Below, piece after piece: positions 1-12,560 of a DNA stretch of 64,000 nucleotides. The position numbers were made by a program, and so were the translations under genes. Under the pieces are notes generated by a model, which ran no database searches, was not told the DNA's origin, and saw only the letters and a list, made by a program, of their open reading frames with translations. How positions within the stretch are numbered: the first letter of the stretch is position 1; each line of letters begins with the position of its first letter. The stretch comes from Perognathus longimembris pacificus (lineage: Eukaryota; Chordata; Mammalia; Rodentia; Heteromyidae): the NCBI RefSeq assembly GCF_023159225.1, contig NC_063172.1, positions 60,074,828 through 60,138,827 on the forward strand, given 5' to 3'.

Positions 1-57
1 CCAGGCACAAGGTGAAACATACCTCTACTTTTGTTTTCACTTTGCTCTATTTTCATT

Positions 58-345
58 AAAAATTATTTACTTATTAATTGTCAAAGAAATGTACAGAGAG
101 GTTACAGTTTCATATGTAAGGCAGTGAGTACATTTCTCATCCAACTGGTTACCTCCTCCCTCATTTTTCTCCCGCCTTCCCCCCTCCAACTCCCTCCCTA
201 CCCTCCCTTGAGTTGTATAGTGGGTTTACAACATATTGTAAGTATTGCTGTTGCATTAGTTTGCCTTTTACCTTTTGTCTCTCCATTTTGGTGTTCCCCT
301 TCCCTAATTCGGTAATGTTACACATGATACCCAGTGTACTTGAGA
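58..345 (-). mobile_element. LINE-1 3' UTR fragment, 5'-truncated
   Basis: The plus strand reads a T/A-rich start, GTACAGAGAGGTTACAG, then a C-rich stretch and the TTGTATAG/TTTACAACATATTGTAAGTATTGCT landmarks. These recur at many L1 3' ends in this window and are the reverse complement of the L1 3' UTR. It is more diverged than the copies at 15.3 and 15.8 kb. No target-site duplication was found. Confidence 0.8.
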
Positions 346-770
346 AGACAAATCTGAGCCCTGGCAGCTGTTTGCTCTTTCTTAAAGAGAGAATCTCATG
401 CTTTTACTGGAATTACCTCCAATCCTTGCGCTACATCCTCCTATTTCCACCTCCCTGGTAGCCATGGTTAGAGGAGTAAACCATCATACCCAACTTATCA
501 TGATTTGGGTAAGAATTATTTATCAGCTATATCATTCCAAATACATTCTCCAAGATTGTGACTTTAAAATATATTTTCTTTAGATAGTGTCTTTTGTAGA
601 ACAGAAAATGTTTAGTTTAATGAAGTCCAACTTAAGCAGTTCTTTCTTTAATGGATCATGATTTTGATCTCATCTTCAACTCAAGTCATCAACTTTTTCT
701 CCTATGTATTCCCTGAAAAGTTCTACAGTTTTGCATTCTATATTTTTATATTTAGATCTGTGCTCCAGTT
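346..770. other. no feature recognised
   Basis: This is AT-rich non-coding sequence. Its open frames are short with no recognisable protein pattern. Confidence 0.5.
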
Positions 771-785
771 TGAATTAAATTTTTT

Positions 786-997
786 TTTTTTTTTTTTTTT
801 TTTTGGCCAGTCCTGGGCCTTGGACTCAGGGCCTGAGCACTGTCCCTGGCCTCTTCCCGCTCAAGGCTAGCACTCTGCCACTTGAGCCACAGCGCCGCTT
901 CTGGCCGTTTTCTGTATATGTGGTGCTGGGGAATCGAACCTAGGGCCTCGTGTATCCGAGGCAGGCACTCTTGCCACTAGGCTATATCCCCAGCCCC
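786..997 (-). mobile_element. dimeric ID-type SINE, full length, with TSD
   Basis: On the plus strand a T-run is followed by the reverse complement of the dimer and ends in the hallmark ATATCCCCAGCCC. It is flanked by a 15-bp duplication TGAATTAAATTTTTT at 771-785 and 998-1012. Several CpGs are still intact, for example in the GCGCCGCTTCTGGCCG region, so the copy is young. Box A and box B of the left monomer read on the minus strand. Confidence 0.93.
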
Positions 998-1099
998 TGA
1001 ATTAAATTTTTTGTGATGAGTAAAAGTTAGCATCTAGCTTTCCACTTTTGTATGTGAATTTCCTGTTCTGTCAGCATGGTGTAAAGACTATTTTTATTT

Positions 1100-1300
1100 A
1101 TTTACTTTTTGAGGATGCATCATTGGGTTTTGAACTCAGGGCTTTATTCTATCACTTGAGCCATGCCTCTTGCTTTGTTTTTGCAGGTTATTTTGGAGAC
1201 CTAAACTAGTAAATTTTGTCTTCCTCTGCTGGTTTTAATTGTGATCTTTCATGACTCAGCCTCCTAACTAGCTAGCATTATAGGTATGAATCCCTGCTAG
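1100..1300 (-). mobile_element. old B1/ID-composite SINE fragment
   Basis: Antisense landmarks are present: GAACTCAGGGCTTTATT, CACTTGAGCCATG, CTCAGCCTCCTAACTAGCTAGCATTATAGG. They are heavily mutated, so the copy is old. Confidence 0.65.
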
Positions 1301-1488
1301 GATGGACTATTTTTATTCCATTGTTTAGCTTTTGCCCTTGAGTTGACAACTTGTTGACTATGTTTATGTGTTTTCTACTTTGGGGCTTTCTGTTCTGTGC
1401 TGTTCTTCTACTTCTTGATTGTTTTTGTCAGTAGTAAGCTGTTTTACTTTCTGTAGCTTTATAGTAAGTCTTAAAATATGATAGTGTT

Positions 1489-1678
1489 GGGGCTGGGAAT
1501 ATGGCCTAGTGGCAAGAGTGCTTGCCTCATATACATGAAGCCCTGGGTTTGATTCCCCAGCACCACATATATAGAAAACGGCCAGAAGTGGCGCTGTGGC
1601 TCAAGTGGCAGAGTGCTAGCCCTGAGCAAAAAGAAGCCAGGGACAGTGCTCAGGCCCTGAGTTGAAGGCCCAGGATTG

Positions 1679-1714
<36 letters not shown>
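1489..1714 (+). mobile_element. dimeric ID-type SINE, full length, with TSD
   Basis: It begins GGGGCTGGGAATATGGCCTAG and carries left box A, a left box B variant (GGTTTGATTCC), the right monomer GTGGCTCAAGTGGCAGAG and a poly-A tail at 1681-1714. An approximate 16-bp duplication lies at 1473-1488 and 1711-1726 (AAAATATGATAGTGTT versus AAAATCTGGTAGTGTT, two mismatches). Confidence 0.92.
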
Positions 1715-1719
<5 letters not shown>

Positions 1720-1726
1720 TAGTGTT

Positions 1727-4700
1727 AGTCTCCTCACTTTGTTCTCCTTCAATATTGTTTTGGTTAGTCTGGGTCTTTCAGCATCTGAAAGCTGTTTGGA
1801 GACTAGATGTCAGGACACCAGTTATAATACACATTGAGACTTCACTGGTTAGTCTATTATTTATTAACAGTCATCACTGCTGTCCTTACTAGAATGTAAT
1901 TTCCAGAAGTGAGTTTTACTATTTTTTTCTAACTGATGAATTCCAAACTTGAAGACATTGTGGAGCATATAGTACACATTGAATATATATTTATTTGGTA
2001 AGTGAGTAAATAAGAGAATCTCTGAATAAGTCAACATCATCATTAAAGATATCAGAAATGGTCATTGTTAATTGTTAAAATGTAGTGATATCAGTTTTTT
2101 ATATTAAAAATAATCACCCAACAAATGATGGAGAGATTCACATTCACACCAGAATATGCAAGATGACAAGAATAAGAGGGACTAATGCAAAAACAAACAG
2201 TTCTTGGTGCTGAGGCCCAAATGGAAGCCAGCTCTCTAACCTAACTAGAGTTCACAATGCAAAACATGAACAAATTTAGTCTTTGAGACTATTAAAAATG
2301 GTTATTAAAATATGTGATTCATATTGCTATAAATTATACTTGAAATGTATTTTTCATTTGTTTTGTTAGTCCTGTGATTTCATTCATGTAGACATTGGTT
2401 CTTTTAAAATCATTATTCAAAATTTCTTTATCCTTGCAGTTCTAGGATAATATTTCTTAAATTGCATTCCAAGAAATATTAAGCATTTCACAAAGAAGTG
2501 GACTCCCAGCTCAGGCAAATTTGGAAAACATGAAGTTAGGCAATTTCTTCACTATATAACTGTGTGGTCGATTTGAATTCTCATTAAGGAAATTTGATAG
2601 ACACCGTGATCCTAATTTATTTGACATTAGAACCTTTAATCTAGAACCTTCTGAAAGTTTGAAAAATGATAGCACACATACAATATGATCTAGTACCAAT
2701 TAATTTTCATATTTGTGAGTGCATCATTCATTTCACACAGGATTATTAGTGTTTGTAAGCTATCAGACATATGTCTTGAAAGGCATATAAGTGCCCAGAT
2801 GAAAGACTCACATTCAAGAGGTAGAAAGACTAACATAATGCACTCAAGTAGTAGTATTATGCTGACCTTAGGTTACACATGTGGTTTGTTATAGCAGCTG
2901 AAAATTGAAAGGTGCTAATCAAGGAGGAGAAGCTGCATAAAGGAGAGAGGAAAAGAGAGAATTGACAAAGTCTAGAAAGCTTTTAATTTCTAATATGCAG
3001 TCAGAATTCAAACCTGAGGAACAAGTGGAAAACACAGGCGGTCTTGGCAATTAGGGCGTGTGGAAGGCAAACAAGAGTGAGGACTGCTGCTCTGTCCCTC
3101 ACTTCCTTTGTTTCAAACTAAACTTAACGTTAACTTTCTAAAAGAGGCGGAATGTGAATTCCATACAATACAGTCGATTATTGTTCCTAGGGAAAAAAAA
3201 AAGCAAATTGTTTCAGGCAACGATGTTCTTATGACATTTGTTGCTGTTTATCATTTCAAAACAGTGTTCACTCTCAGATACCAAAGGACATCATATTAGC
3301 CACACCTATGACATCATCGAAAAACATGATTTTGTGTCCTACACTGTTGCTAACAGACAGTTATAGGAAGAGGAGAGGAAAATGTCAATAAATTCTCAAC
3401 CAATATTTGTTGCACTTAGTGGATGGAAAGGAGTCAGTTTTTGCTAATTTAATTTTGTTTCAGTGTTACACCATTTTGTTTGGGGACTGCAAAACAAGAG
3501 CCGTATTCTGAGCAGAGGAAGGCCATCATTACCTTTGCCTGTGCTATTAAGTAGACTGCAATTATATATGCATAGTAATGATATATAGATGGATATTGAT
3601 ATTCATTCTGTTCTTTTGTAGATACATTTTAATCAGCTTTGCTTATGGAGAGAGGATTTAGGAGTGAAGCATACATTTTGCATGCCAGGTATATTCTGCT
3701 CATCTCTGAATGCATCATCTGGTGATTAATTTATGAAGTTTGTCAAGACACTTAGGTTGTTTGCCATCTATTGTTGAATAGGTCCATACGGTGGAATAAA
3801 ACAGCTAATTGTTGTCTTCCTTCTTGGACTCTGGTCTCCATAGAATATTTTGCACAATCTAAACTTGCACAGGAAGAGAGTATTTTTCAAGAACAATGGT
3901 GATTACTGGATTGAAAACAGCCAGCTTGTATTTAAGAACAGGAGTGTAGTGTGTAATGCTATATTCCCCGCTTAGTTCATTGCTTCTGCCATCTGCCTAT
4001 CTGGCTTAATGTTGGAAGCAAGAAGCATGCAATTAAGTATGAGGAAATGAAAATAAGTGACACTGTTCATTGCACATTATAAAGTAACAGACAGCAAGAA
4101 TGCTGCTTGTCAAAAACTAGAGATCCTGTGGAAAATATACCTGTCTGTGTGAGAAGATGCTGGAACTGAGACAGTGACATTTGTTTTCAGTCTCCTGATT
4201 CCTATGATGGCCATAATATTTCACCATTTCTTGTTAGCTTAAGAAACAGAACCAAATAAAATGATGTTTTAAACACCAAATAAATTGCAGGTAAAGCTCA
4301 AAACATTCATTCTACCATGATTTATAGAGACACTAATTAAATTTGAGTCCAAGAAATAGAGTCAACTGCTATTTTTTGAGTCAATTCTATACTGAAGGAT
4401 AATTTAAGTAAATAATTCATTCATTTCAAAATCATTTGGAAATTCACTGTAAAACAAGAAACATTTTTGAATCCCAGTTACTATCTAAAATTCTTCATAT
4501 AAAATGTCTATGTAATCTCTATTGAGTTTTAGTAGTAGTTCATCAAAGAAGTGGTCACCAGTAGGTTTTGTCAGAGGCTCCATTGCCTTCCATACCTGGG
4601 CTATTCTGTGTGATTCTCATGGAAGGTTGGAAACAAGTAATAAATCTGTATTGGTTACAGGGTTTGGAAGAGCATGGCTGAGTTTGCAGAGAATCTCAGA

Positions 4701-6260
4701 GTCCTCCAATTTCAAACTCAGATTTAATCTAGTTAATAAAGGCATCTTTTAGATGTGTATATTATTTCAAGAAGAAAATAGTATCACAAATCATCTTACC
4801 ATGCAGATTTACTATATGCTGTAGAGAAACTGCTGAGCAATTTATCATATGCACTATTTTTAAATTATCAGTAGGATGATAGAGGGGGATTTGTATACTC
4901 CTTCAAGGAGTGACTTAAGAGTGACTTTCACAGTGGAAGCTCACCATGGATACCTAATACAACTCAGATTATAGAAAATGAATCTTATAACTTTTTTTTC
5001 ATTTACTAAAATGTTCCACAAAGTAGGCAGAGAAGTGGAAGTTTTTTTGTGAGCATTCCAGAGATACTTGGCTTTGGGAAACTGCTTCTCCAACAGAGAA
5101 TAATAGAAGCAATTTATACTTGAAAATGGGTGGAATGGGTGTCTGGACAAAAGTTATGTAGATAAATGTCTGTAAGTGATCAAAGAGCATGAAGATATAC
5201 CTATACCATATAATAGTGGTCTTGGCAAAGGAAGAATTTAATAATGAGATAAACTGCATAACATTTCATGTATATTAATCAGCTTTTTTCTGTAGTTACT
5301 TCTGTCCTTGCTGTACGGATTCATGGTTGTGGCCAATGGTAGTAAGATAAAGGTTGAGTAATATGAATTGCACTCACCAAGTTGATTTGGTTATGATCAC
5401 TGTTGAAAACTCACTCCACTAACAGAAGAGATCAGCACTGAATTCTCACTATGACATCATTCTCCGAGGAGGTCAGCCTGTGACCTAAGGGCATATGGAT
5501 TACATTGGATCTCTTTTATCATCAAAAGGGCAATACCTTTTTCTTGATGGAATAGATGATTATTACACATTGTGACTATGAATTTGCTTTGCCTGACTTC
5601 ACTGCCTCTTCCAAAATGCCTATCATGTTTCCTGCATGATGTTATCATTTTCCTATCAAGAAACTTCCTCATAAACAAGGTATAACACTGGACCTGTCCC
5701 CCAGAATGTATTGGCCTGGCTGGTGTCATCATCCTGCAGCACTGGTTTGATAGAATGGTGAAGTCTTTCTGAAGTCCCTGTGATGGCATTGGTTAGGTAA
5801 CCATGCAGAGAGGGACTGGAACCAGGTTCTCCAAGAAATTCATTATGTTCCGAGCCATCATCACTACATGGTTGTATACATCTTCAGGGATAATGACTCT
5901 AGGAAACAAGAGGTAGGAGTGAGAGTGATTAGCTTACTAGACTCCTTGTTAGTTATTGGTTCAAAACTTACTGTCCTTCCCTGCTACTTAAGGCTCTGTT
6001 TGTTTAGGAGTCTTAGTTCTAAAGGGAAGAATATTTTTGTAGGAGATGCAGCTACCTATTGAACTGGAAGTCAATACTCCTGTTCAATATAGAGGGGTTT
6101 GTGAAATTCCAAATGTATTTTATTTGCTGAAAACAGTCTCATCTTCCATCTCTAAAACCTCTGACTGATACGTTTGTCTTATACAATGACACAGTCTCTT
6201 ACATATTGAGGAAGAGAGAATTCATGAGCATGTACCCTCCTAGTCAATTTTTAATATTAC
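1727..6260. other. repeat-poor non-coding DNA, no gene recognised
   Basis: No recent SINE or L1 was recognised across 4.5 kb. A minus-strand frame of 110 codons at 5457-5789 has no motif I recognise. The stretch at about 5250-6150 has the look of an old decayed repeat, but I cannot name a family. Confidence 0.45.
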
Positions 6261-6261
6261 T

Positions 6262-6415
6262 TACTAAGTTGTACAGACGAGTTACCACTCAGCAAATAAG
6301 TTTATGAATATATGTCTTAATCAATGTCACCCATTTCAACATTTTCACTCATTCCTCCCAACCTACCCCTTCCCTCACTTTTCTTGATTTTGTTTCTCAA
6401 ATTCACAGTGGGAGC
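6262..6415 (-). mobile_element. old LINE-1 3' UTR fragment
   Basis: The pattern AAGTTGTACAGACGAGTTACCA, then AATCAATGTCACCCATTTCAACATTTTCACTCATTCCTCCC, is shared loosely with 29.9 kb and 36.85 kb. It resembles an older L1 3' end in antisense. Confidence 0.5.
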
Positions 6416-6419
6416 AGCA

Positions 6420-6960
6420 TGGCAGGAGCATCCTAGAATATGCACCAGGAGAGCAGTTCTGCTGCCATCTTAGTTCCTTGATTGGGTATATGCCATATTT
6501 TTTTTGGAACCTTAGTTTCTTGATCTGTTAAGCAAGGACAAGGACACCTATTCTATCCATCTAATTTGTGTATGTAAAATATTTAATAATGCAAAGCAGG
6601 TTATAGCCTCAACACAAAGCTTGCTTGGGTATTGGAAGGGACAGCTCCCTTTAGTCTTGTTTTATTGGAATAGTTACTAATAACTAGATTAATCAAAACA
6701 TAGAATTACATTAGTGATCATATCAATTGTTACTTGTACTCCTTTTCAATGTCAGAAATTTGCATGAAAAGTTGTATGTATGTAATAGTTGTCATCAAAT
6801 ATTAGTTTGAATTCTTCACTTCCTTATGGTGGATAGTTGAGAAATTACCAATAAAGTGAAGATTTACAAGTTCTACGAGCTCTGTCTGGTGAACTTAGGT
6901 TTTAGCTGTTAACTTCAACTCCTGGTTTTAATGATAAATAAGAAGTGCAAAAGAACATTG
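6420..6960. other. no feature recognised
   Basis: AT-rich unique-looking sequence with no open frame of interest. Confidence 0.5.
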
Positions 6961-6964
6961 TTTC

Positions 6965-7245
6965 TGGGTGGGTGGCTCACACCTGTCATCCTAGCTACTT
7001 AGGAGGCTGAGATGTGAGAATCTCGGTTCGAAGCCAGCCTGAGCAAGAGAGTCTGTGAGACTTTTATCTCCAACTAACAACCAGGAAAAAAAAAAAAAAG
7101 CCAGAACTAGAGCTGTGCTTCAAGTGGTAGAACAGAAACCATGAGCAAAATTAACTCAAGGATTGTGCCTAAAACTTGAGTTCAAGCCCCAGGACGTACC
7201 AGTACCAAACAAACAAACAACAACAACAACAAAACCAAAGAAAAC
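6965..7245 (+). mobile_element. B1/ID-composite SINE with (CAAA)/(CAA) tail
   Basis: The left half has the 7SL/B1-like GTGGCTCACACCTGTCATCC and GGAGGCTGAGATGTGAG. An A-rich linker of about 14 A leads to the tRNA-like right monomer (GCTTCAAGTGGTAGAAC, GAGTTCAAGCCCC). The tail runs into CAAACAAACAAACAACAACAAC. It is moderately diverged. Confidence 0.88.
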
Positions 7246-9375
7246 CCATAGTCGTTGAAGTTTGTCCACTGATTAAAGTGCAAACTGATGAATTCATTCC
7301 AGGTGTTGACTTTATTCAGGGGAGTGTGAATGTTTCTGCCCTTCTCTCCTAACCTGGATATTAGGGCTCTAATCCCTAGTGAGATGGCGTTTGTACATGG
7401 GGTGTTGAGGTTTAGGAAAGGCCACGTGGCTAGAGATTCGTGGCTTTATAATAAAGAGAAAAGCAGAAAAGACCATGTGGACATATATTAAGAAAACAGC
7501 GATTTAAAGCCAGGAACCAATCATGTCCCACTTTGATCAGGAATTTTAGTCTTCAGAACTATGAGGCTGAGAATTAAGAGTCTGCTTTTAAAAGAGCACT
7601 TCATCATCTACAGCATTTTGTTTTAGCAGTCTGGGCTAAGACAGGATGGTAAATTAGATATCTTGATTTCCCCCACAACGAGTTCTCCAAGAAATTTTTA
7701 GCCAAATATAATTCACCCTTTAAACATGAGGATAGGAAAAGCTTCAACGTGTTTAGGAGACTTGCCATGGTCTCATATTTTAAAGCACTTTCTCATACGT
7801 CAGTGCACATGGAATACTCTTGTGGGCGGAGCTTCACTAGCATGCTCCTGGACACGGTGCTCACCAGAGGCCGAGAGTCAGCTCACTGCCCCAGGGCACA
7901 GCCTCTGAGGAAGCATTTCTTATCCTTTCTTTGCTAGACAATGTGGGGAAGAATGATCTGTCAGGATATTTATAGAAGCCATTAGCATGATGAGTGAATG
8001 CTATAGATAACTGATGGCTCTTTAAAAATACAGACTTAAGAAGAGAAAAGAGAGGAGCTTGTAGGGTGTCCTTTCCAATAGCAGATTGCTATATTCGGGT
8101 GGTCTGAGGATTATGACAAATGTCAAGGGCTGCACACGGCACGAAAGCAGTTCATTAGAGTTAAGCCCGAAGAATGCCATACTCAGGTTGAGTGGTTGAC
8201 TTTGTTGCAAACACTAATTTTCAGATCATACAATTTGAAATTTTTAATTAGCCATGAATCCTTCTAGGGACCACATTTCCATTCCCCTTCAAAATACTGT
8301 AAAAAGAAGTCACATGTTGCTTCCGCCACCCAAGAGCTCAAAAGAAGGGTTTCAGTGTGATATTGTTTCCTCCTCAAATGTTCATTTTCAAAATTCATGT
8401 TTCAGAAGAATTAATGGCCCAATCCTGTGGTCATTCTGCATTTCAAAATCTCATTAAAGTTAATGAATTCTGAAAATTAAAATAATAAAGATGGTCTTTT
8501 CAGTTTGACTAAAATTGTGCTGTTTAATAAAACAAGATACCAGGGAAACACTTTAATCTGTTGGTGATGTTCACTTTTTAAATGGTTATTAGAGTAGTAC
8601 ACAAAAATCCTTATTCTTGGAATCACAGCATGGCCTTTGTGAGGGATGAAATGGAAAGTATTCATTTAGGGTATTGGGCTTATCTATTTAGACTCAATAT
8701 ATGCCATAGAGAACATGAAAACCCATTGAACTGGCAAAAACACAACCCTTTGCAGTGGAGACGTTGTACAAAAGACTGCATTCTTGCAGGAGATGCCAGA
8801 GGAGATTGTGAAGCACACACACACAATTAAAGCATTGCAAGGGACAAATCATACAATTGTACATAATGATTGCTCTGTTTCTGCGGGACTATTAATGGTC
8901 CCGCCTTCTTCGTTTAGCTTTTGCATTTCTTCCCTCTGGTAAAGATGTTATATATAAACCCACCTATGTGTGTATACTGTCCCTCTGACCTCAGATCTTG
9001 CCAACTTCAAGATTTAGGGATTCTGTGTGGGATAGTATATTTTTCTGTGACTTTCGATAATTCAAATATTTCTATAACTTTCTGATGTTTTCAGATTTGG
9101 GAATCTCTAAGTTTATTTGATCTTTTACTCTTTTTATTCTTCAGCCTCCTAGTAGGCTGAAAATACATTGTCTAGAAAAGGAGATGCACACAAATTACTT
9201 TATAAATTCATTTGTTAAAAGCTATATTATGCATATGGGGATACTGAGGTGCAAATAAATGAAGTGTGGCTTGTTTAAGTCACAAAGAACTATTCTCTGG
9301 ATTCCTTCTAGTAAAATAGTATTATGATTCTGTTAGGCACTGGTTACCAGAGTATCAGAAGAAGTACACTTGGTT
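7246..9375. other. repeat-poor non-coding DNA
   Basis: No transposon or gene was recognised. The sub-block at 8220-8560 is AT-rich with several ATTA/TTAAT motifs and no repeat signature, so it may hold conserved non-coding sequence. That cannot be tested from one genome. Confidence 0.4.
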
Positions 9376-9594
9376 CATCTCCCTCCTTCTTTCCCTCTCT
9401 CCCTCCTTCTTATCTCCCTTCTTCCCTTCTTTCCCTCCCTCTCTCCCTGTCTTTTCCAACCTTGCCCACCTTTCTCTTCTGTATTTTCCCTCCTTCCCTT
9501 CCTCCTTCCTTCCCTTCCTCCCTCGCTCCCTTCCTCTCTCCTCCCCTCCTTCCCTTCCTTCCTTGCCCCTTCCTTTCTTTCTTCTTTTTCCTCT
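9376..9594. repeat. homopyrimidine (TTCC/CTCC)-rich tract, about 220 bp
   Basis: The plus strand is almost only C and T, in irregular CTTCC, CCCTCC and TTTCC units, with a few interruptions near 9455-9482. Open frames on both strands here (Ser/Leu/Pro-rich or Arg/Glu/Gly-rich) are artefacts of the tract. Confidence 0.95.
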
Positions 9595-9872
9595 AGAATA
9601 AAAGCCAGGAAGTATTTCAAGGATGCCTAGCAAGCTCTCGATTTCCTATCTCCAGCTAGACATACCTGGGTAAACTAAGACATTGCAATCATCTTTTTTA
9701 AATCCACATTTTAAAGCCACATATTAATTTTAGGAACACAAGGATTATGAAGACAAAAACTAGGCATTTTTCCTAAAATGTTTTACTACAAAGAAGACTA
9801 ACTGATAATAGATAACAATATAAGCACTATCACACAATGGCTTTTATGGTTAAGCCCATAATGGTCTAACAT

Positions 9873-9874
<2 letters not shown>

Positions 9875-9916
<42 letters not shown>
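9875..9916. repeat. (AC)n microsatellite
   Basis: An uninterrupted AC dinucleotide run of about 21 units. Confidence 0.98.
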
Positions 9917-9918
<2 letters not shown>

Positions 9919-11460
9919 CCAGAAGAGCAATCAAAGCTGAAGAGAGAATTCAGGTATGTTATTAAATAATTTTCAACTTTTACCAGAACCAAACCAAACC
10001 AAAGTAAAGATAATGGCAACAATAATTCAATTAACACAGAAGTTGAAGCAAGTCTCTAAGGCTGACAGATAAAAAGAGAACCACTCATTAAAGTTCCATA
10101 CTTTCTAACTTTCCTTCCTCACAAGTATATTATTAAAGATCACTACAGGTATAAAAATGTGATTTCGTATTTATGTTTTTTTAGTCCATGTCTCTACCAC
10201 GATATTCCTCTGACAGATCTGTTGCCTATAACAAAGCTTCCAGATTGTTCAAAAGGGCATCCTTTCTTTATTGTCTTAGTTAAGCCACAGGGAAGTTTTC
10301 CAAATTGCTGCCAAACTCATTGACATACAGAATCTTTCTTACCTAGAATTCAAAATTTGGACCATGGGGTTAGGAGCCAATTCTTTGTGATGCGTATTAA
10401 GATCAAAGCATTGGATTCCCTCAGACATGAGCTCTCTGCTTGGTGGAGTCCTATACTCTGTGCTCTCTGGTAAAGAAGGAATTTATAACACTCTTGACTG
10501 CTCAAGAAAATAAGTTCAGTCTACGATATTACATTTTCAGAAATAAAAGACTCCCACTTAGATTTTCTCCACAGATACACTTTGAAAAAAATAATATGTT
10601 TTGCTCAAAGTATATGTTACCCAGCCTCAAAACTCTGAAAAAGTGTACTCAAGATATGAAGTTAGATTCACAGTATCTCCAAAAATCCAACCTATTAACC
10701 ACTCTATCAGATTGTTAAGTGCATGTGTGTTCTGTAGAATGGAAATAAACTAAAGTCCCTGTCCTCAAGCAGCTCCTGTTCTGGGTGAACTAGTCAAATA
10801 GCAATAGCACTAGAGAACCGATGTATGCTGGGCTATTAGTTTTTGAATAGCCTACTATAGGCAGTTCCGCTGTGTCTACTCGAATACCTTTCTTTCTGCG
10901 TGTCTAACGAGAGGCCTGCTGCCAAATGAGCTCTTTTGCTTTTAAGATGAAGTATGAGCAGGAAAAGAAGGGAGTGGCATGAGAAAATGTATATGGGTTG
11001 AAGAACCACAGACTTATTTAAGGAAAGGGAGAAAAATAGTTATGGCTTATGAGGGTAATATGTAAGGGAAATAGATTTTTAAATATGTTGTTGGGGAGAC
11101 TGTGGGTCTCTTGAAAGTGTTTGAAAACAAAAATGTTGACACCTCATGAAAATTTGAGAAGTGCTTGCGCTCTTTCAACCATTGGACACTTGGGATGTGA
11201 ACCATGCAGGTTACATATAATTTCTCCTGCTCAGTACTTATTGGAGGACACAAAGGAAAAATTCCAGGGTAAAAGTGAAGCAAAAAGATGAGCATATTCC
11301 AGAGTGCTCAAAGCAGTAGGAATTGTGTAAATGTTGGTCATGGTGTGCACAGAATCTAATCACACAAAATGAAGGGCAGGTGGCAGGTCTTGGGGAGGGG
11401 ACATGGATAGGAAAGAATTACTGCACTAATGAACTTTGGAGAATAGTTCAAAGTTTTTGT
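9917..11460. other. no feature recognised
   Basis: Unique-looking non-coding sequence. Open frames at 10440-10718 and 11047-11295 have no recognisable domain and no supporting gene structure. Confidence 0.5.
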
Positions 11461-11530
11461 TTTCATTTTGGTGCCAGCACTGGGGCTTCACCCAGGGACT
11501 AGGTATTGTCCCTTCATTTCTTTCTTTTCT

Positions 11531-11766
11531 TTTTTGGTTTGGTCATGGGGCATGAACTCTGGGCCTAAGCCCTGTCCCTGAGCATTTCAGCTCAAGGCTA
11601 GTGTTCTTGAGTCACTCGAGCCAGAGGGCTACTTCTGGTTTTCTGGTGGTTAGTTGGAGGTTAGAGTCTCACTGACTTTACTGCCTGGACTGGCTTTGAA
11701 TCACAATCTCAGATCTCAGCCTCTTGTGTAGCAAGGATTACAGGTGTGAGCCAACAGTGCCCGGCT
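11531..11766 (-). mobile_element. B1/ID-composite SINE
   Basis: On the plus strand: a T/C-rich tail region, GGGCATGAACTCTGGGCC, GAGCATTTCAGCTCAAGGCTAG, then the B1-like end GATCTCAGCCTCTTGTGTAGCAAGGATTACAGG and GTGCCCGGC. The order is that of the composite family read antisense. Confidence 0.87.
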
Positions 11767-11986
11767 TTAGTTTCCTTTTTGTTGAAGCCAGGCAAGCTAC
11801 CTCTTAAGCTACAGTTACACTTCCAGGTTTTTGTTTTGTTTTGTTTTGTTTAGTTTTGTGACTCATTGGAGATTAGCATCTGATGGGCTTCTTGCTGGGC
11901 CTGGCTTCCAAGCACAGTCTTCAGATTTCCGCTACTACAGTAGCTGAGATTCCAGACGCCAGCCACCAGCACCGGGCCCTTTCGGG
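11767..11986 (-). mobile_element. second, more diverged SINE directly abutting
   Basis: A further antisense copy follows immediately: CAAGCTACCTCTTAAGC, a (TTTTG)n insertion at 11827-11852, ACTCATTGGAGATTAGCATC, CAGATTTCCGCTACTACAGTAGCTGAGATTCCAG, ending CAGCACCGGGCCC. It is older than its neighbour. Confidence 0.65.
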
Positions 11987-12560
11987 GTGTAAGTACTCAG
12001 ATATAAACTTGTCCAAATACAAAGTACAGCAAATAAGCATAGACATATAGATTTGTGCTATTACTTCTGACGAATAGGTTTCCAAGACTGGGCGGAGGGG
12101 TGAAAGAACATGTTTGTAGCTTATTTTAGACATTTCCCCCCAACGTTTTTAACAGTTCACATACCAATCACTTTGCCTAGATGGGCCCTGGTCCTAGCAC
12201 AGCTAATGTGGTGACAGGCAATGTAGGGGCCACCACACTTACCTGGCCAGGGCTCTCCACATCTCTCTGCTCAAAGTGCGGTGTGTCTACAGTTCAGGGA
12301 GTATGCTAGGTATACATTACAATACCATGTTGCAAACAAGGTATTGAAAGAATGAACAAAAAATGTTGAGTACAAGGCAGAAGGTGGCAATGCAATGTTA
12401 TCGAACTCTTAAGTCCTTCATGCTGGGTAAATGCTGTGCCACCAAGCTATATCTCAAATCCTTAAAATACCTTTTTAAATTTCTGTTTCAGCCCTTCTGA
12501 GTAAACAGCCATGGTAGTTCTATTTGTTTGGGAAGCCATCATATTTTTAATTTGTTTTAT
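11987..12560. other. mostly unassigned, with an ID-like fragment near 12423-12465
   Basis: The piece TGCTGTGCCACCAAGCTATATCTC resembles the antisense of an ID left monomer. The remainder has no recognised feature. Confidence 0.4.

Noticed and set aside
1486..1713. SINE box A/B elements as functional tRNA genes
   Set aside because: They are tRNA-derived SINE monomers with A tails and TSDs. No cloverleaf-competent tRNA gene was seen.
5457..5789. 110-codon minus-strand frame as a possible gene
   Set aside because: No recognisable domain, no promoter, exon or poly-A context, and the surrounding sequence looks like decayed repeat.
9324..9633. Overlapping Ser/Pro/Leu and Arg/Glu/Gly frames on both strands
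   Set aside because: Produced by the homopyrimidine tract.
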